Source: a virus
Direction: 5' to 3' (one strand)
Length of the DNA: 64,000 nucleotides
IMG/VR virus record: IMGVR_UViG_3300045978_000284
Location: 44,432 to 108,431 of that record
Position 1 is the first letter of the stretch; each line of letters starts with the position of its first letter. The position numbers were made by a program, and so were the translations under genes. This document shows, in pieces, positions 39,539 through 47,737 of the stretch. The notes beneath the pieces are model-generated. The model was given only the letters and a program-made list of their open reading frames with translations, had not been told where the DNA came from and did no database searches.

Positions 39539-39877
39539 ATGCTGCACTTCGACGTGAAGATCCCGGCCAGTCTCACCCTCGCCGCCACGGACGAGGAGGA
39601 CGCGCGGCGCAAGCTGCGTGACCACCGATACGCCCTTGCGAGCACCCTGGGTGACCGCGGACCCGAGGTGTCGGCCATCGCCCTCGACGTCGACCAGGCG
39701 ACCATCGCCGAGCACGTCCACCAGTACGAGTTCCAGCGCTACTGCGGCGCCCGGGTCTGCTCGGTCTGCGAGGACCACAAGGGTCTCGCGCGCTGCTTCT
39801 GCGGCTGGGCCGAGTCGGGCGGCGATGGGCGACGCGAGCTGGAAGAGATGGGCGAGACCATCGACGAGGAGGCGTAG
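39539..39877 (+). CDS. Unknown Cys-rich protein
   Basis: 112 residues after TAGGAGG. N-terminal LHFDVKIPASLTLAATDEED and CGARVCSVCEDHKGLARCFC gives a cluster of five Cys with CxxC spacing, suggesting a zinc site. Acidic tail ELEEMGETIDEEA. The phrase RYCGARVCSVC...CxC-G-W is met in small actinophage-type proteins of unknown function. Confidence 0.55.
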   Translation: MLHFDVKIPASLTLAATDEEDARRKLRDHRYALASTLGDRGPEVSAIALDVDQATIAEHVHQYEFQRYCGARVCSVCEDHKGLARCFCGWAESGGDGRRELEEMGETIDEEA

Positions 39878-40219
39878 ATGCGAAGGGGAATCCGGCCCGT
39901 CGACGGAACAGGGGGCCCTCGCTCGCGCGAGATCGTGGCCTTCTGCCAGACCATCGCCACCAAGGAAGAGCTCAGCTTCACCTACGACATGCTCAAGCTC
40001 AGATCGCGAGCCCTGGAGGCCCAGCTCGGGGCGTCGTTCAACATCGGAGACGTCGTCGCGTTCCGTGGCCGCCGGAGCCAGGGCATGGTGACGGGCACCG
40101 TCGTCGGCTTGGGCGCCCGGATCAAGGTGCGCGCCGACTCGTACAGCTTCTTCGGGAAGCCCGGACCGAATGAGGTCTGGCGCGTGCCCCCGAGCCTGCT
40201 ATCCCCGGCCAAGACCTGA
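39878..40219 (+). CDS. Unknown protein with SH3-like end
   Basis: 113 residues starting right after the previous stop. Short N-terminal helix (EELSFTYDMLKLRSRALEAQ), then FNIGDVVAFRGRRSQGMVTG, RIKVRADSYSFFGKPGPNEV-WRVPPSLLSP: a compact beta barrel such as seen in KOW/SH3-like proteins. Similar in layout to the end of the protein at 29323. Directly precedes the Ku gene. Confidence 0.55.
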   Translation: MRRGIRPVDGTGGPRSREIVAFCQTIATKEELSFTYDMLKLRSRALEAQLGASFNIGDVVAFRGRRSQGMVTGTVVGLGARIKVRADSYSFFGKPGPNEVWRVPPSLLSPAKT

Positions 40220-40235
40220 GACCAAGGAGGAGCCA

Positions 40236-41102
40236 ATGACCCCGAGTCACTACATCGTGTGGGGACTCCTGTCCCTGCCGGTCAAGGCGAACCTCGCCGC
40301 GGCCGACGAGCGCCTGGAGCTCCGCAACCTGCACCGGCCCTGCCGGTCCCTGCTCAAGCAGACGCCGAACGTGTGCGCGGCGTGCGCCAAGCCGGTCCCT
40401 CCCACCATCGACGAGAAGCCGAACCCTGATCTCGTGAAGGGGTACGAGCAGGGCAAGGGCTCGTGGGTGATCCTCACCACGGAGGAGATCGCGGCGCTGG
40501 CCGATGAGAAGGACAAGACGGCCGAGGTCGTGGCCTTCATCCCGGCGGCGTCCATCGACCCGGTGTACTTCGCGAAGTCGTACAACCTGGAGCCGGCGGA
40601 CGCCCCGACGTCGAAGCCGTTCTCGCTGCTGCGGGCCACCATGGAGCGCGAGTCGATGGTGGCGATCATCGAGTACAAGGGCTCGGGCCGCGACAAGCTG
40701 GGGGCCATCCGCGTCACCCCGGCGGGCCTGATGCTCCACGAGCTGTACTACGCGGCCGAGGTCCGCGCCTTCTCGTCGAAGACCTGGAAGCCGGACATCC
40801 AGCTGTCCGAGGCCGAGCACCGTGCCGCCGCGGCGCTCCTGCAGCAGTTCAGGACGGAGTGGACCCCCGAGGCCTATGTGAACAAGTACAACGCCCGGGC
40901 CGCGGCTCTCATCCAGTCGAAGCAAGACGGCCAGGTCATCGAGGTCCAGGCGCCGACCCGACCGACCGCCAAGGTGGTCGATCTGGCGGATGCCCTCACC
41001 CAGTCCCTCGCGCTTCGGTCCGCGAAGGCGGCGGACGTAGACGCGCCGAAGCCGGCGGTGCCGGTCAAGGCGGGAAAGACGAAGAAAGGCCGTGCCGCGT
41101 AG
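40236..41102 (+). CDS. ku: Ku DNA-end-binding protein
   Basis: 288 residues from ATG 40236 after AAGGAGG; the in-frame start at 40170 lies in the previous gene. Ku-core landmarks: IVWGLLSLPVKANLA start, CxxC-containing insert, DLVKGYEQGKGSWVILTTEE, IDPVYFAKSYNLEPAD, PFSLLRATMERESMVAIIEY and a LGAIRVTPAGLMLHELYYAAEV block, all in bacterial-Ku order. The length matches bacterial Ku. Lys/Ala-rich tail at the end. Ku homodimers hold broken or terminal DNA ends for non-homologous end joining. The ligase at 49785 is the probable partner. Phage Ku has precedent (Omega and Corndog mycobacteriophages). Confidence 0.9.
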   Translation: MTPSHYIVWGLLSLPVKANLAAADERLELRNLHRPCRSLLKQTPNVCAACAKPVPPTIDEKPNPDLVKGYEQGKGSWVILTTEEIAALADEKDKTAEVVAFIPAASIDPVYFAKSYNLEPADAPTSKPFSLLRATMERESMVAIIEYKGSGRDKLGAIRVTPAGLMLHELYYAAEVRAFSSKTWKPDIQLSEAEHRAAAALLQQFRTEWTPEAYVNKYNARAAALIQSKQDGQVIEVQAPTRPTAKVVDLADALTQSLALRSAKAADVDAPKPAVPVKAGKTKKGRAA

Positions 41103-41337
41103 ACCAATCATCGCGCTCGTCATCCTCGCAGCCGTGGTGCTCACCGGCTGCGCCCGCGTCGTCTGGGTTCGCTCGGGCCTGACCGCGGCCGAGTGGAACC
41201 AGGACAGCTACCAGTGCGAGAAGGATGCCCGGCAGAGCGGGTATTTCGGCACGGGCTGGGTGGCTCAGATCGAGATGGAGCGCTTCATGGAGCGATGCCT
41301 GCTGTCGAAGGGCTACAGCAAGCAGATCGTCCAGTGA
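41092..41337 (+). CDS. Small lipoprotein
   Basis: 81 residues from a GTG inside the Ku 3' end. PIIALVILAAVVLTGC is a lipoprotein signal with lipobox VLTGC. The mature part (about 62 residues) contains two more Cys in YQCEKDARQ and ERCLLSKGY. Cell-envelope protein of unknown role; size is compatible with an outer-membrane lipoprotein such as a lysis accessory. Confidence 0.6.
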   Translation: MPRRPIIALVILAAVVLTGCARVVWVRSGLTAAEWNQDSYQCEKDARQSGYFGTGWVAQIEMERFMERCLLSKGYSKQIVQ

Positions 41338-41642
41338 AGACCCAGGGCAGCATCTCGCTCTCGAAGATCCGAGGACTGCAGCGGGCGCTCCGGATCCGGT
41401 CGGGCGCGTTGAACCCGACGGAGCGCCTGATGCTCACCGCGATCGCGGACGGGAAGGTGCTCTGTCTCGGCATCGACCCGCTCTGCATGGCCGCCCCCGT
41501 CGGGATCGGCTTCGCGGTCGCCGGCGTCGGTGAGGGCACCGTGGTCGCGGTCCATGTGCTCGCGGACCTGGTGCGCGCCGGCCTCGTGGTGGCGGAGGCC
41601 AACCAGCCGATGCGCTTGGTTGTCCCACCCGAATGGTCCTGA
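41334..41642 (+). CDS. Unknown protein
   Basis: 102 residues from a GTG overlapping the previous stop by GTGA. KIRGLQRALRIRSGALNPTE then GIGFAVAGVGEGTVVAVHVL. Ala/Val/Gly-rich with a possible hydrophobic helix. No family recognised and no strong ribosome site. Confidence 0.5.
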   Translation: MKTQGSISLSKIRGLQRALRIRSGALNPTERLMLTAIADGKVLCLGIDPLCMAAPVGIGFAVAGVGEGTVVAVHVLADLVRAGLVVAEANQPMRLVVPPEWS

Positions 41643-41653
41643 AAGGAGGCCCT

Positions 41654-41908
41654 ATGACCCGCCCGCGAACCCGAAGGGCTGGAAGGCACGAGTACGACCC
41701 CGACTTCGACCCCGGCGATGCCGGCGACGGCACCCGCTTCGCCGACCCGGGCGGCCGCTCGGCGCTGCGGGCTGCTGGCAGGGGCAACCCGCGCAACAGG
41801 CCATGCCCGTCCTGCGGCAGAAGAAACATGCTGACCCCGGCGGACGTCGCGCGGGGCTACCAGTGTGATCGCTGCTCGGACCGAACGGAGATGGGGCTCG
41901 ATCCGTGA
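41654..41908 (+). CDS. Zinc-ribbon protein
   Basis: 84 residues from ATG 41654 after AAAGGAGG. Acidic, Gly-rich N-terminus; CPSCGRRNMLTP then YQCDRCSDRTE is a CxxC-x18-CxxC zinc ribbon. Overlaps the next GTG start by GTGA. Possible nucleic-acid or protein adaptor. Confidence 0.6.
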   Translation: MTRPRTRRAGRHEYDPDFDPGDAGDGTRFADPGGRSALRAAGRGNPRNRPCPSCGRRNMLTPADVARGYQCDRCSDRTEMGLDP

Positions 41909-42297
41909 CGCTTGCAGAGCGCAAGGCCAGGGCACGGGCCTTCATATCTGAGCTGAGGAGCCGGACGGTCTGTAAACGCTGCGGTCGCCAGCCTATCGAC
42001 TGGCACCGCGAGGAGCATGCACTGAACCATAACTGGCGTGTCTCTGGTAGGGCGGCACGCGGCAACTCCCCTCGTGTTCTGCAGGAGGAGGTGGATAAAT
42101 GCGAGCCGCTCTGTCGTCGCTGCCACATGCTCGCCGACGGTCGGCTGGCGGCTCTTGTGGCGAATCGTCCGTGGAAGCCCGGTATGAGGATCGCACCGCG
42201 TCCATGCGCGAGGTGCGGACAGGAGGTCAACCCAATGCGCAAAGGTTTGTGTCGCCGTTGTTACGACAGGGTCCGCCGAGCACAGGGCGGGCCATGA
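41905..42297 (+). CDS. HNH-like nuclease with extra zinc ribbon
   Basis: 130 residues from a GTG. The first half has CKRCGRQPIDWHREEH, then PRVLQEEVDKCEPLCRRCHM: a Cys-scaffolded HNH/treble-clef pattern where the last His of CRRCH is in place. The second half adds CARCGQEV and GLCRRCYDR. Homing-type or packaging-type nucleases in phages use this fold; the active His in the middle (DWHREEH) looks intact, but activity is not certain. Confidence 0.6.
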   Translation: MTLAERKARARAFISELRSRTVCKRCGRQPIDWHREEHALNHNWRVSGRAARGNSPRVLQEEVDKCEPLCRRCHMLADGRLAALVANRPWKPGMRIAPRPCARCGQEVNPMRKGLCRRCYDRVRRAQGGP

Positions 42298-42707
42298 AAG
42301 CGGTCGAGCCGCTCCGCCTGCGGGACAGTGACGCCGGCCGTCTCTACGATCTCGGGATCGAGGCCAGGCGCCTCTATCTCGCGGACTACCTGGCCCGCCA
42401 CCACGGCAACCGGAGCGCGGCCGCGCGGGCTCTCGGGATGCAGCGAGCCTACCTCTGCAGGCTGGCGAAAGAGCTGGGCCTGAACGACTCGTCGCGGCCG
42501 ACCGCGGGCCGCCATCCAGACACGCCCCACGACCTGGGGCGGCTGCCGGGACCGATCGACCTGGTCGCGCTGCTGGCGGAAGGGATGCAGCTGGTATACG
42601 CCCTTGGCCGGTCGTCGCCAGCCCTGACCGCCTGGGCCGACAAGGTGTCGATGGCCACGCAGCCATTCGACGCCACCACACTCAAGAAACTGAGGAGGGG
42701 ACGATGA
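42294..42707 (+). CDS. Fis-type helix-turn-helix protein
   Basis: 137 residues from ATG 42294 (ATGA overlap). Residues about 22-58: YLADYLARHHGNRSAAARAL, then GMQRAYLCRLAKELGLND, which matches the Fis-family HTH (GN-x-SxAAxxLG-x-x-R-x-x-LxxxLxxLGL). A Pro/Arg-rich linker and a C-terminal helical part (LVALLAEGMQLVYALGRSSP) follow. Likely a small DNA-binding regulator or DNA-organising protein. Confidence 0.65.
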   Translation: MKAVEPLRLRDSDAGRLYDLGIEARRLYLADYLARHHGNRSAAARALGMQRAYLCRLAKELGLNDSSRPTAGRHPDTPHDLGRLPGPIDLVALLAEGMQLVYALGRSSPALTAWADKVSMATQPFDATTLKKLRRGR

Positions 42708-43342
42708 GCGACACCGAGAGCAGGCCGATCACGGACGAGCGCATCCTGGAGCTGGTCCAGCGCGAGCGTTCCATCGAGGGCACCGAGCGCGAGATCTCCT
42801 TCGAGTGGGACTTCGGGGGCAGCGTCGAGGACTACGACGCGGCCATCAGCGAGATGCGGGCCCGGATCGCCAGGATCTTCCGCGCGTGGCTGGTGGAGAG
42901 CGTAGACGATCCCGAGCGCTACACCAAGGCGTGGACCCAGGCTGACATCGTGTATGACGGCTGGGGCACCCGGACGCTGCGCGAGATCACCATCCCGGTC
43001 CGGCGCGGCACCGAGACCTGGCGCCTCGTCGCCACGCCCAACGACGCGGTCACCTGGCAGCACTGCCGCTACTCCTCCGGGCTGCGCCCGGCCTTCTCGC
43101 CCCTGGACTTCGCGCGCCTCCGGTTCTTCACCGATCTCACCGAGAAGCTCTGTCCGGTCTGCGGCGTGCTCGTCAAGCTGCAGGACCACACCAAGGACGG
43201 CCGGTTGGTCGGGACTTGCGGCGACGCCTTCACCATGAACCAGTGGGACGCCTGCCCGGACTGCGGCGCCAGCGACGTGCTCGAGGGCTGCGAGCCCGCC
43301 TGCTCCGGGCAGAAGTACCCGATCGCGCCGCTCGGGCGCTGA
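42704..43342 (+). CDS. Unknown protein with C-terminal zinc ribbons
   Basis: 212 residues overlapping the Fis-like gene by ATGA. N-terminal ILELVQRERSIEGTEREISF, central IRAL-type helices and W-rich beta region, then EKLCPVCGVLV and DACPDCGASDV with CEPACSG: two or three CxxC sites at the end. No family recognised. Confidence 0.55.
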   Translation: MSDTESRPITDERILELVQRERSIEGTEREISFEWDFGGSVEDYDAAISEMRARIARIFRAWLVESVDDPERYTKAWTQADIVYDGWGTRTLREITIPVRRGTETWRLVATPNDAVTWQHCRYSSGLRPAFSPLDFARLRFFTDLTEKLCPVCGVLVKLQDHTKDGRLVGTCGDAFTMNQWDACPDCGASDVLEGCEPACSGQKYPIAPLGR

Positions 43343-43351
43343 AAGGCAGCC

Positions 43352-43888
43352 ATGTCGTCCTACGCCTCGATGCGCCTGATGATCGGCGGGAACCTGACCG
43401 CCGCGATCGCCGGCGAGCTGGTCGCGCGACTCGCCTTGACCCCGCTGCCCACGGACTGGGGCGACGCCCCGTGGACGCCCTCGGAGCCGTCCGACCTGCT
43501 TCGAGTGGCGGCGTTCGACGAGGGGATCCTCACGTTCCGAGACGACAGCGCCTCGTGGACGAACTGGACCGAGGAGGGGAGCCTCGACAAGTGGCTCGTC
43601 GACCACCAGGTGGCCCATGACCGGCTGATCTCCGATGCGGAGGGCGCATCGCTCCGCCTGTACCGCCCTGGCATGGAGCACCCCCTGGAGTTCCAGGCTG
43701 ACAACGACGGGGACATCGTGCTCGCAGAGAGCTACGTCCGGGCGGCCATCGCGCTGCTCGACGAAGGCGAGATCGAGAAGGCTCGCGCCATGCTGAGCGA
43801 GAACATCGCGGCCGGTATCCCCAATCTGGAGCGGCTCACCATCGAGGGCCTGGAGGCCGTGGCGCGAGCCTGGGCCGCCAAGTCATGA
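43352..43888 (+). CDS. Unknown acidic protein
   Basis: 178 residues. MSSYASMRLMIGGNLTAAIA, FDEGILTFRDDSASWTNWTE, then YVRAAIALLDEGEIEKARAM and AGIPNLERLTIEGLEAVARA. Helical C-terminus. No family recognised. The stop overlaps the ATG of a frameshifted small gene. Confidence 0.55.
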   Translation: MSSYASMRLMIGGNLTAAIAGELVARLALTPLPTDWGDAPWTPSEPSDLLRVAAFDEGILTFRDDSASWTNWTEEGSLDKWLVDHQVAHDRLISDAEGASLRLYRPGMEHPLEFQADNDGDIVLAESYVRAAIALLDEGEIEKARAMLSENIAAGIPNLERLTIEGLEAVARAWAAKS

Positions 43889-44129
43889 GGGGGCGCCGGG
43901 CTGGACGCGCACCGACGCCTTCATCGGTGGCAAGACGCGCGGCGTCGCCTGGACCCACCGATCCGGATTCGTGGTCCGGCACTGTGGACACCCGACAGCG
44001 AACTACCCGTACTACATCGAGACACCGGAGGGCGAGATGCTCGTCGCACCGAATGGCCGTGGCTTCCGCAGGCTCAAGGAGGCCCAGGCCGCGGTCGAGC
44101 TGCTCGCCCTGAAGAGGAGGAGCCAATGA
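43885..44129 (+). pseudogene. Frameshifted small gene (or -1 frameshift product)
   Basis: From the ATG at 43885 the frame turns into Arg/Ser-rich nonsense, but one base back the reading GWTRTDAFIGGKTRGVAWTH and HRSGFVVRHCGHPTANYPYY-IETP continues as good protein to the TGA at 44127-44129. The change falls in a run of five G (43889-43893). Adding one G restores ATG-AGG-GGG-GCG. Either a sequencing or true indel, or -1 frameshifting on the G run. The HCGHPTA-x-x-PYY pattern recalls small phage proteins of unknown function. Confidence 0.6.
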
Positions 44130-44605
44130 GTGCCATCATCGACCTGGCGCGCTGCGCCCGGGCCAGGACAATCCTCGTGGTGAAGGGATCCCCGCACGGT
44201 GAGGTCCGCGCCAAGGCCATCGAGGACGCGATCACCGCGTTCCAGCTGGAGGGCGCGCAGGCGCTTCGCGAGGGGTTCATCGGCGTCAAGAACTACGCTC
44301 ACTTCGGCGACCAGCGCTCCGACCATCGGTATGGGTATGGTCCGGCACACGGCGTCCTCGTCTTTACGATCACGCGGCACGACACGGGCGAAGAGTGTGC
44401 GACCTCCGACGCCGTGTACTTCCTCGAAGCGGTCCGCGACTTCGGAACGGTCATGCGTCCCCGGCCCGACCGCCCCAGTCTCGTGGAGCCCTGGAATCTC
44501 TGCGATGTGCTGGATCGCCTCCAGAAGATCGACCATGAGCGCGCGGAGCTGTGCCAGGTCCTCGCCGCGGTCGAGATCGAATCCAGTGAAGTGCCCTCAG
44601 CGTGA
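44126..44605 (+). CDS. Unknown protein
   Basis: 159 residues from ATG 44126 after GAGGAGG. RAKAIEDAITAFQLEGAQAL, HFGDQRSDHRYGYGPAHGVL, VFTITRHDTGEE, ending NLCDVLDRLQKIDHERAELC. The central GYGPAHGxLVF is a common small phage protein phrase. No function known. Confidence 0.5.
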   Translation: MSAIIDLARCARARTILVVKGSPHGEVRAKAIEDAITAFQLEGAQALREGFIGVKNYAHFGDQRSDHRYGYGPAHGVLVFTITRHDTGEECATSDAVYFLEAVRDFGTVMRPRPDRPSLVEPWNLCDVLDRLQKIDHERAELCQVLAAVEIESSEVPSA

Positions 44606-44688
44606 GCCCGCGGCGGGCGTGGCCCATCGCTCTCCTGGCCGGGTTCACGATCGGTGTCCTCGCATCGCTCATCGGCCCGGTCCCGTGA
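44602..44688 (+). CDS. Tiny membrane peptide
   Basis: 28 residues from a GTG overlapping the previous stop: MSPRRAWPIALLAGFTIGVL, one transmembrane helix. After its TGA the same frame continues for 23 codons as another hydrophobic helix (PVLALLAVAWGAVGILGLLG) to a TGA at 44758. Readthrough or a non-standard start would give a second segment; neither is shown. Confidence 0.4.
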   Translation: MSPRRAWPIALLAGFTIGVLASLIGPVP

Positions 44689-44816
44689 CCTGTCCTGGCC
44701 CTCCTCGCGGTGGCGTGGGGGGCGGTCGGCATCCTGGGCCTGCTCGGACACTGGTCGTGAGCCGTCCCCTCCCGACAGCCGTCCTTCGCTAACCGACCGG
44801 CCCGCGGCCGCTGCGC

Positions 44817-44854
44817 TTGAACCGTGGCGGCCGTAATGATACGTTATCACCATG
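44817..44854 (+). promoter_or_regulatory. Cassette promoter with perfect operator (copy F)
   Basis: TTGAAC (44817-44822), 17-base spacer with CGTGGCGG, TACGTT (44840-44845). Perfect inverted repeat TGATACGTTATCA at 44837-44849 covers the -10 box. The gene starts at the ATG 44852, exactly 7 bases after the -10 box, with no room for a ribosome site: a leaderless message. Confidence 0.75.
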
Positions 44855-45088
44855 CGACGATACCGCTATGCCATCGTGAACCAGCACGGCGACACCGTTG
44901 CCCGCACCGACGCCAGGATGTGGGCCGAGACGCTCTTCGAGCGCGAAAAGCGCAACTGGCGCAGCGTCGAGCTGCGGGACGTGCTCTACGATCGCGTCGT
45001 GCTCGCCTGGGAACAGCCCCGCAGTCCGCTCGAAGGTGACCCGTTCTTTGATCCGCAGGAGGAACCCCAAGGAGACCCTCCCCCATGA
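44852..45088 (+). CDS. Small unknown protein, leaderless start
   Basis: 78 residues from ATG 44852, which is at the predicted +1 of the promoter. RRYRYAIVNQHGDTVARTDA then AETLFEREKRNWRSVELRDV; acidic Pro-rich tail. No family recognised. First gene of a coupled run (ATGA with the next). Confidence 0.55.
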   Translation: MRRYRYAIVNQHGDTVARTDARMWAETLFEREKRNWRSVELRDVLYDRVVLAWEQPRSPLEGDPFFDPQEEPQGDPPP

Positions 45089-45390
45089 GACACACCCCGG
45101 GGCCGTACTGGTCGACCGCGACCGCGACCGACACCGGCTGGACGATCTGGAAGGATGGCGAACGGCTGGCGGCCGTAGACGCCAGGCCGACCGAGACGGA
45201 GGGCGAGGCCAATCGCCTCCTCTTCGAGAAAGCGCCCGCGATGCGGGCCATGCTCGACAGGGTCCACGCCATGACGCTGCACGCCCTGGAAGGGGACGTG
45301 CCGGTGGCCGATGAGTGGACCGAGCTGCAAGCTGACCTCGCCGAGCTGCTGTCCGCACTCGATGGACTCGCAGCTGGGGAGAAACGATGA
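45085..45390 (+). CDS. Small protein of the HTPGP phage type
   Basis: 101 residues. Starts MRHTPGPYWSTATATDTGWT and contains EGEANRLLFEKAPAMRAMLD. The order HTPGP(W/Y)...A-x-A-N-x-x-L-x-x-x-AP-x-(M/L) is very common among small phage proteins of unknown role. ATGA coupling on both sides. Confidence 0.6.
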   Translation: MRHTPGPYWSTATATDTGWTIWKDGERLAAVDARPTETEGEANRLLFEKAPAMRAMLDRVHAMTLHALEGDVPVADEWTELQADLAELLSALDGLAAGEKR

Positions 45391-46049
45391 CGATAGACGA
45401 GTCGGACGCCAGCCGTATCGCCGAGGCAATCCGTGACGAGCTGGGGTGGACTGCCATCGAGGAACCAGCGAAGTGGTGTCGGACCATCACCCGGGAGGAC
45501 GGCGCCGGGATCTACCTGCACTTCCAGTGGAACGGGGAGCGGGTGGAGGTGACGGGCCGCTGGCCCCGCGGCCCCGCCGGATCCTACGCCCCGCGCGGCA
45601 CTCCGAAGATCTCGTTCTCGATCACCCGCTCCACCCACTCGATGGCGGCCGACATCAAGCGCCGGTTTCTGCCGGAGTACATCCGGTTGTACCTCGACGC
45701 GCTGGACTCCGCCCAGCGAGACCAGGCTGACCACGACCGGGCCGTGAAGCGCATCGAGGAGCTGGGGATGAGGCGCGCCAAGCATGAGAACGGGTCGAAG
45801 CTCACCGGGTACTTCTCAGCCGGACGGGCTGAGACTTACCGCGGCGAGACCTGGCACGTCACCCTGGACAGCGTCCCGGACGCCACCATGGACGAGCTGA
45901 TGGCCGTAATCAGCCGTAAGAAACCGGCATCCCTGGATGGCCTCGAGGTGGCTGCGCGCATCGCCGAGACCTGGTGCGACGAGGGCCACACCCAGCTGCA
46001 GCGGGACACCGCGAAGACCATCGCGGCCGCGATCCGGGCAGCCCGATGA
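45387..46049 (+). CDS. Unknown protein
   Basis: 220 residues. ASRIAEAIRDELGWTAIEEP, a beta region (AGIYLHFQWNGERVEVTGRW), SFSITRSTHSMAADIKRRFL, a second beta segment (GETWHVTLDSVPDATMDELM), helical end. No catalytic motif recognised. Confidence 0.5.
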   Translation: MTIDESDASRIAEAIRDELGWTAIEEPAKWCRTITREDGAGIYLHFQWNGERVEVTGRWPRGPAGSYAPRGTPKISFSITRSTHSMAADIKRRFLPEYIRLYLDALDSAQRDQADHDRAVKRIEELGMRRAKHENGSKLTGYFSAGRAETYRGETWHVTLDSVPDATMDELMAVISRKKPASLDGLEVAARIAETWCDEGHTQLQRDTAKTIAAAIRAAR

Positions 46050-46486
46050 CACCTGGCGAGGCCTTCAGCAATCTCCTCTCGGCGGTGGACGTCCTGCGCA
46101 GCCACGCGCGCAGCAAGAACCCCAATCTCCGACGTGGTGCGCTCGACAACCTGTATGCCCATGCCGATGCCGCCAGGCTGGCGCTGGGCGAGGCCCGCGG
46201 GACCAAGGTGGAGTTCTTCCTGTGCCCGGATGACATCACCTGGGAAGACTCCGACCCCGACGATGGCCGTGGGCTCGTGCGCGTCGAGATCTTCGGCGTC
46301 GCTCACCACCTGTGCCTGGTCCCGGTGACGACGGACGCGGAGGGTGTCCAGCGTGGCCGGACGACATACGCGGACTCCGACCTGGACGCGCTCCAGGCGC
46401 TCTATGAGGTCTCGGCCTATACAACCGTCGAAGTGCCCGGGCGTGAGGGCGAGTACGTGGTCTACCTGCATCCGGCGGAGGACTGA
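46046..46486 (+). CDS. Unknown protein
   Basis: 146 residues from ATG 46046 (ATGA). Helical start GEAFSNLLSAVDVLRSHARS, then a beta domain with EFFLCPDDITWEDSDPDDGR and EVSAYTTVEVPGREGEYVVY. No family recognised. Confidence 0.5.
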   Translation: MTPGEAFSNLLSAVDVLRSHARSKNPNLRRGALDNLYAHADAARLALGEARGTKVEFFLCPDDITWEDSDPDDGRGLVRVEIFGVAHHLCLVPVTTDAEGVQRGRTTYADSDLDALQALYEVSAYTTVEVPGREGEYVVYLHPAED

Positions 46487-46487
46487 T

Positions 46488-47039
46488 ATGGCCATCTCGC
46501 CGAGAGCCCTCAACAAGTGGTACGACGCGCAGCCGGACACCCAGACGTGCTCCGACTGCGGGATGGTCGGGCACAAGATGCACATTTCTCCGCAGCATCC
46601 GTCGTGGACCGGCGGGAAGGAGGGGATGGCCTACTGCACGGACTGTCACAATCGCCGCTACTACGAGCGCCGCGCCGCCCGCAAGGCCCAGCTCGCGGCG
46701 CGCCCCAAGGACTGCGTCCGGTGCGGGAAGCGCCCGCATACCTGGACGCTCGCCGGCTGGAAGCTCTGCGGTCCGTGCAAGACCGCGACGCTGCGCGAGC
46801 ACCATGTCGCCGCGTCGGGCGCCGGCTTCCTGGGCCTGCTCGCAACGTCCCCGATGGTAGACACGTCTGGCTGGGCCGGCCGCCAGGCACCGCTCACGGC
46901 GTCCGACGAGCCGGTGGCGGTCGTGACCGTGACGCGCCGGCTCCGCAAAGACGAGGCCCAGACGCTGATGTACGAGGTTCGCGCAACAGACGGATGGATC
47001 GGCCATGCGTGGCCTGATGAGCTGAAGCCGGTCCGATGA
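46488..47039 (+). CDS. Multi zinc-finger protein
   Basis: 183 residues. Four CxxC pairs: CSDCGMVGH (about 20), YCTDCHNRRYYERRAARKA (about 50), CVRCGKRP (about 75) and LCGPCKTATL (about 95). The C-terminus is VVTVTRRLRKDEAQTLMYEV. Looks like an HNH-less phage zinc protein with a YERRAARKAQ basic helix. The start follows TGAT directly. Confidence 0.6.
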   Translation: MAISPRALNKWYDAQPDTQTCSDCGMVGHKMHISPQHPSWTGGKEGMAYCTDCHNRRYYERRAARKAQLAARPKDCVRCGKRPHTWTLAGWKLCGPCKTATLREHHVAASGAGFLGLLATSPMVDTSGWAGRQAPLTASDEPVAVVTVTRRLRKDEAQTLMYEVRATDGWIGHAWPDELKPVR

Positions 47040-47212
47040 TCGACGAGGCTCCCGCTCGAGAGACTCCCCGCGCGCGCACCTGCGCCGACTGCGGGGAGCG
47101 GGCCGTGGTGCCCCCCGGGGAGGAGCTGGGCGGCATCTGCCTGATGTGCGGCGCCGACAACACCTGCTCGTCCTGCGGTGAGCTGCGGCTCGGCCACCGC
47201 TGCGAGTTCTAA
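47036..47212 (+). CDS. Small triple-CxxC zinc-ribbon protein
   Basis: 58 residues from ATG 47036 (ATGA overlap). TCADCGERAVV, GICLMCGADNTCSSCG and a final HRC give a dense set of CxxC pairs. Compact zinc-binding adaptor; function unknown. Followed by AGAGAGGAG before the next start. Confidence 0.6.
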   Translation: MIDEAPARETPRARTCADCGERAVVPPGEELGGICLMCGADNTCSSCGELRLGHRCEF

Positions 47213-47233
47213 CCAAAGAGAGGAGACCAACCA

Positions 47234-47737
47234 ATGGCGACAGCACGCTACATCCCGATCACCGAGGTTGCGGTGATGGTCCGCACCGCGTTGAAGAAGG
47301 CCTTCCCGACCACCAAGTTCAGCGTGCGCTCCAAGTCCTATTCCGGCGGCTGCCACATCGACGTCCGCTGGGACGACGGTCCGCCGCCGCGCCGCGTCCA
47401 CAAGGTCACCGACTACTTCAGCGGGACCGGGTTCGACGGCATGACGGACAGCACCACGCACCATGATCGCGTGCTGAACGGCGAGCCCGTCCACTTCGCC
47501 GGCAGCAGCCCGAGCTGCCAGCGCCACATCACGGACTGGAAGGCACGCGAGGCCGCGTCCTTGGCCATGCTCAAGGAGCGGCTCCACCTGGACGAGCACG
47601 GGCGCTTCGGCGAGTACCACGTCGACATGCTGGCTGGCTCCATGGCCAACTCCGGCGACTACCGCCGAGCGGACTGGCTGGAGGACGCCTATCGCTTCGT
47701 GATCCTGCACGAGGAGGACCAGGAGGAGAGCAAGTGA
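47234..47737 (+). CDS. LPD29-domain protein
   Basis: 167 residues. AVMVRTALKKAFPTTKFSVR, SKSYSGGCHIDVRWDDGPPP, FSGTGFDGMTDSTTHH is the pattern of the LPD29 domain, otherwise part of large polyvalent proteins injected or spread by phages and plasmids. Here it stands nearly alone. Overlaps the DUF3560 gene; such a pairing fits the polyvalent-protein repertoire. Molecular role unknown. Confidence 0.7.
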   Translation: MATARYIPITEVAVMVRTALKKAFPTTKFSVRSKSYSGGCHIDVRWDDGPPPRRVHKVTDYFSGTGFDGMTDSTTHHDRVLNGEPVHFAGSSPSCQRHITDWKAREAASLAMLKERLHLDEHGRFGEYHVDMLAGSMANSGDYRRADWLEDAYRFVILHEEDQEESK

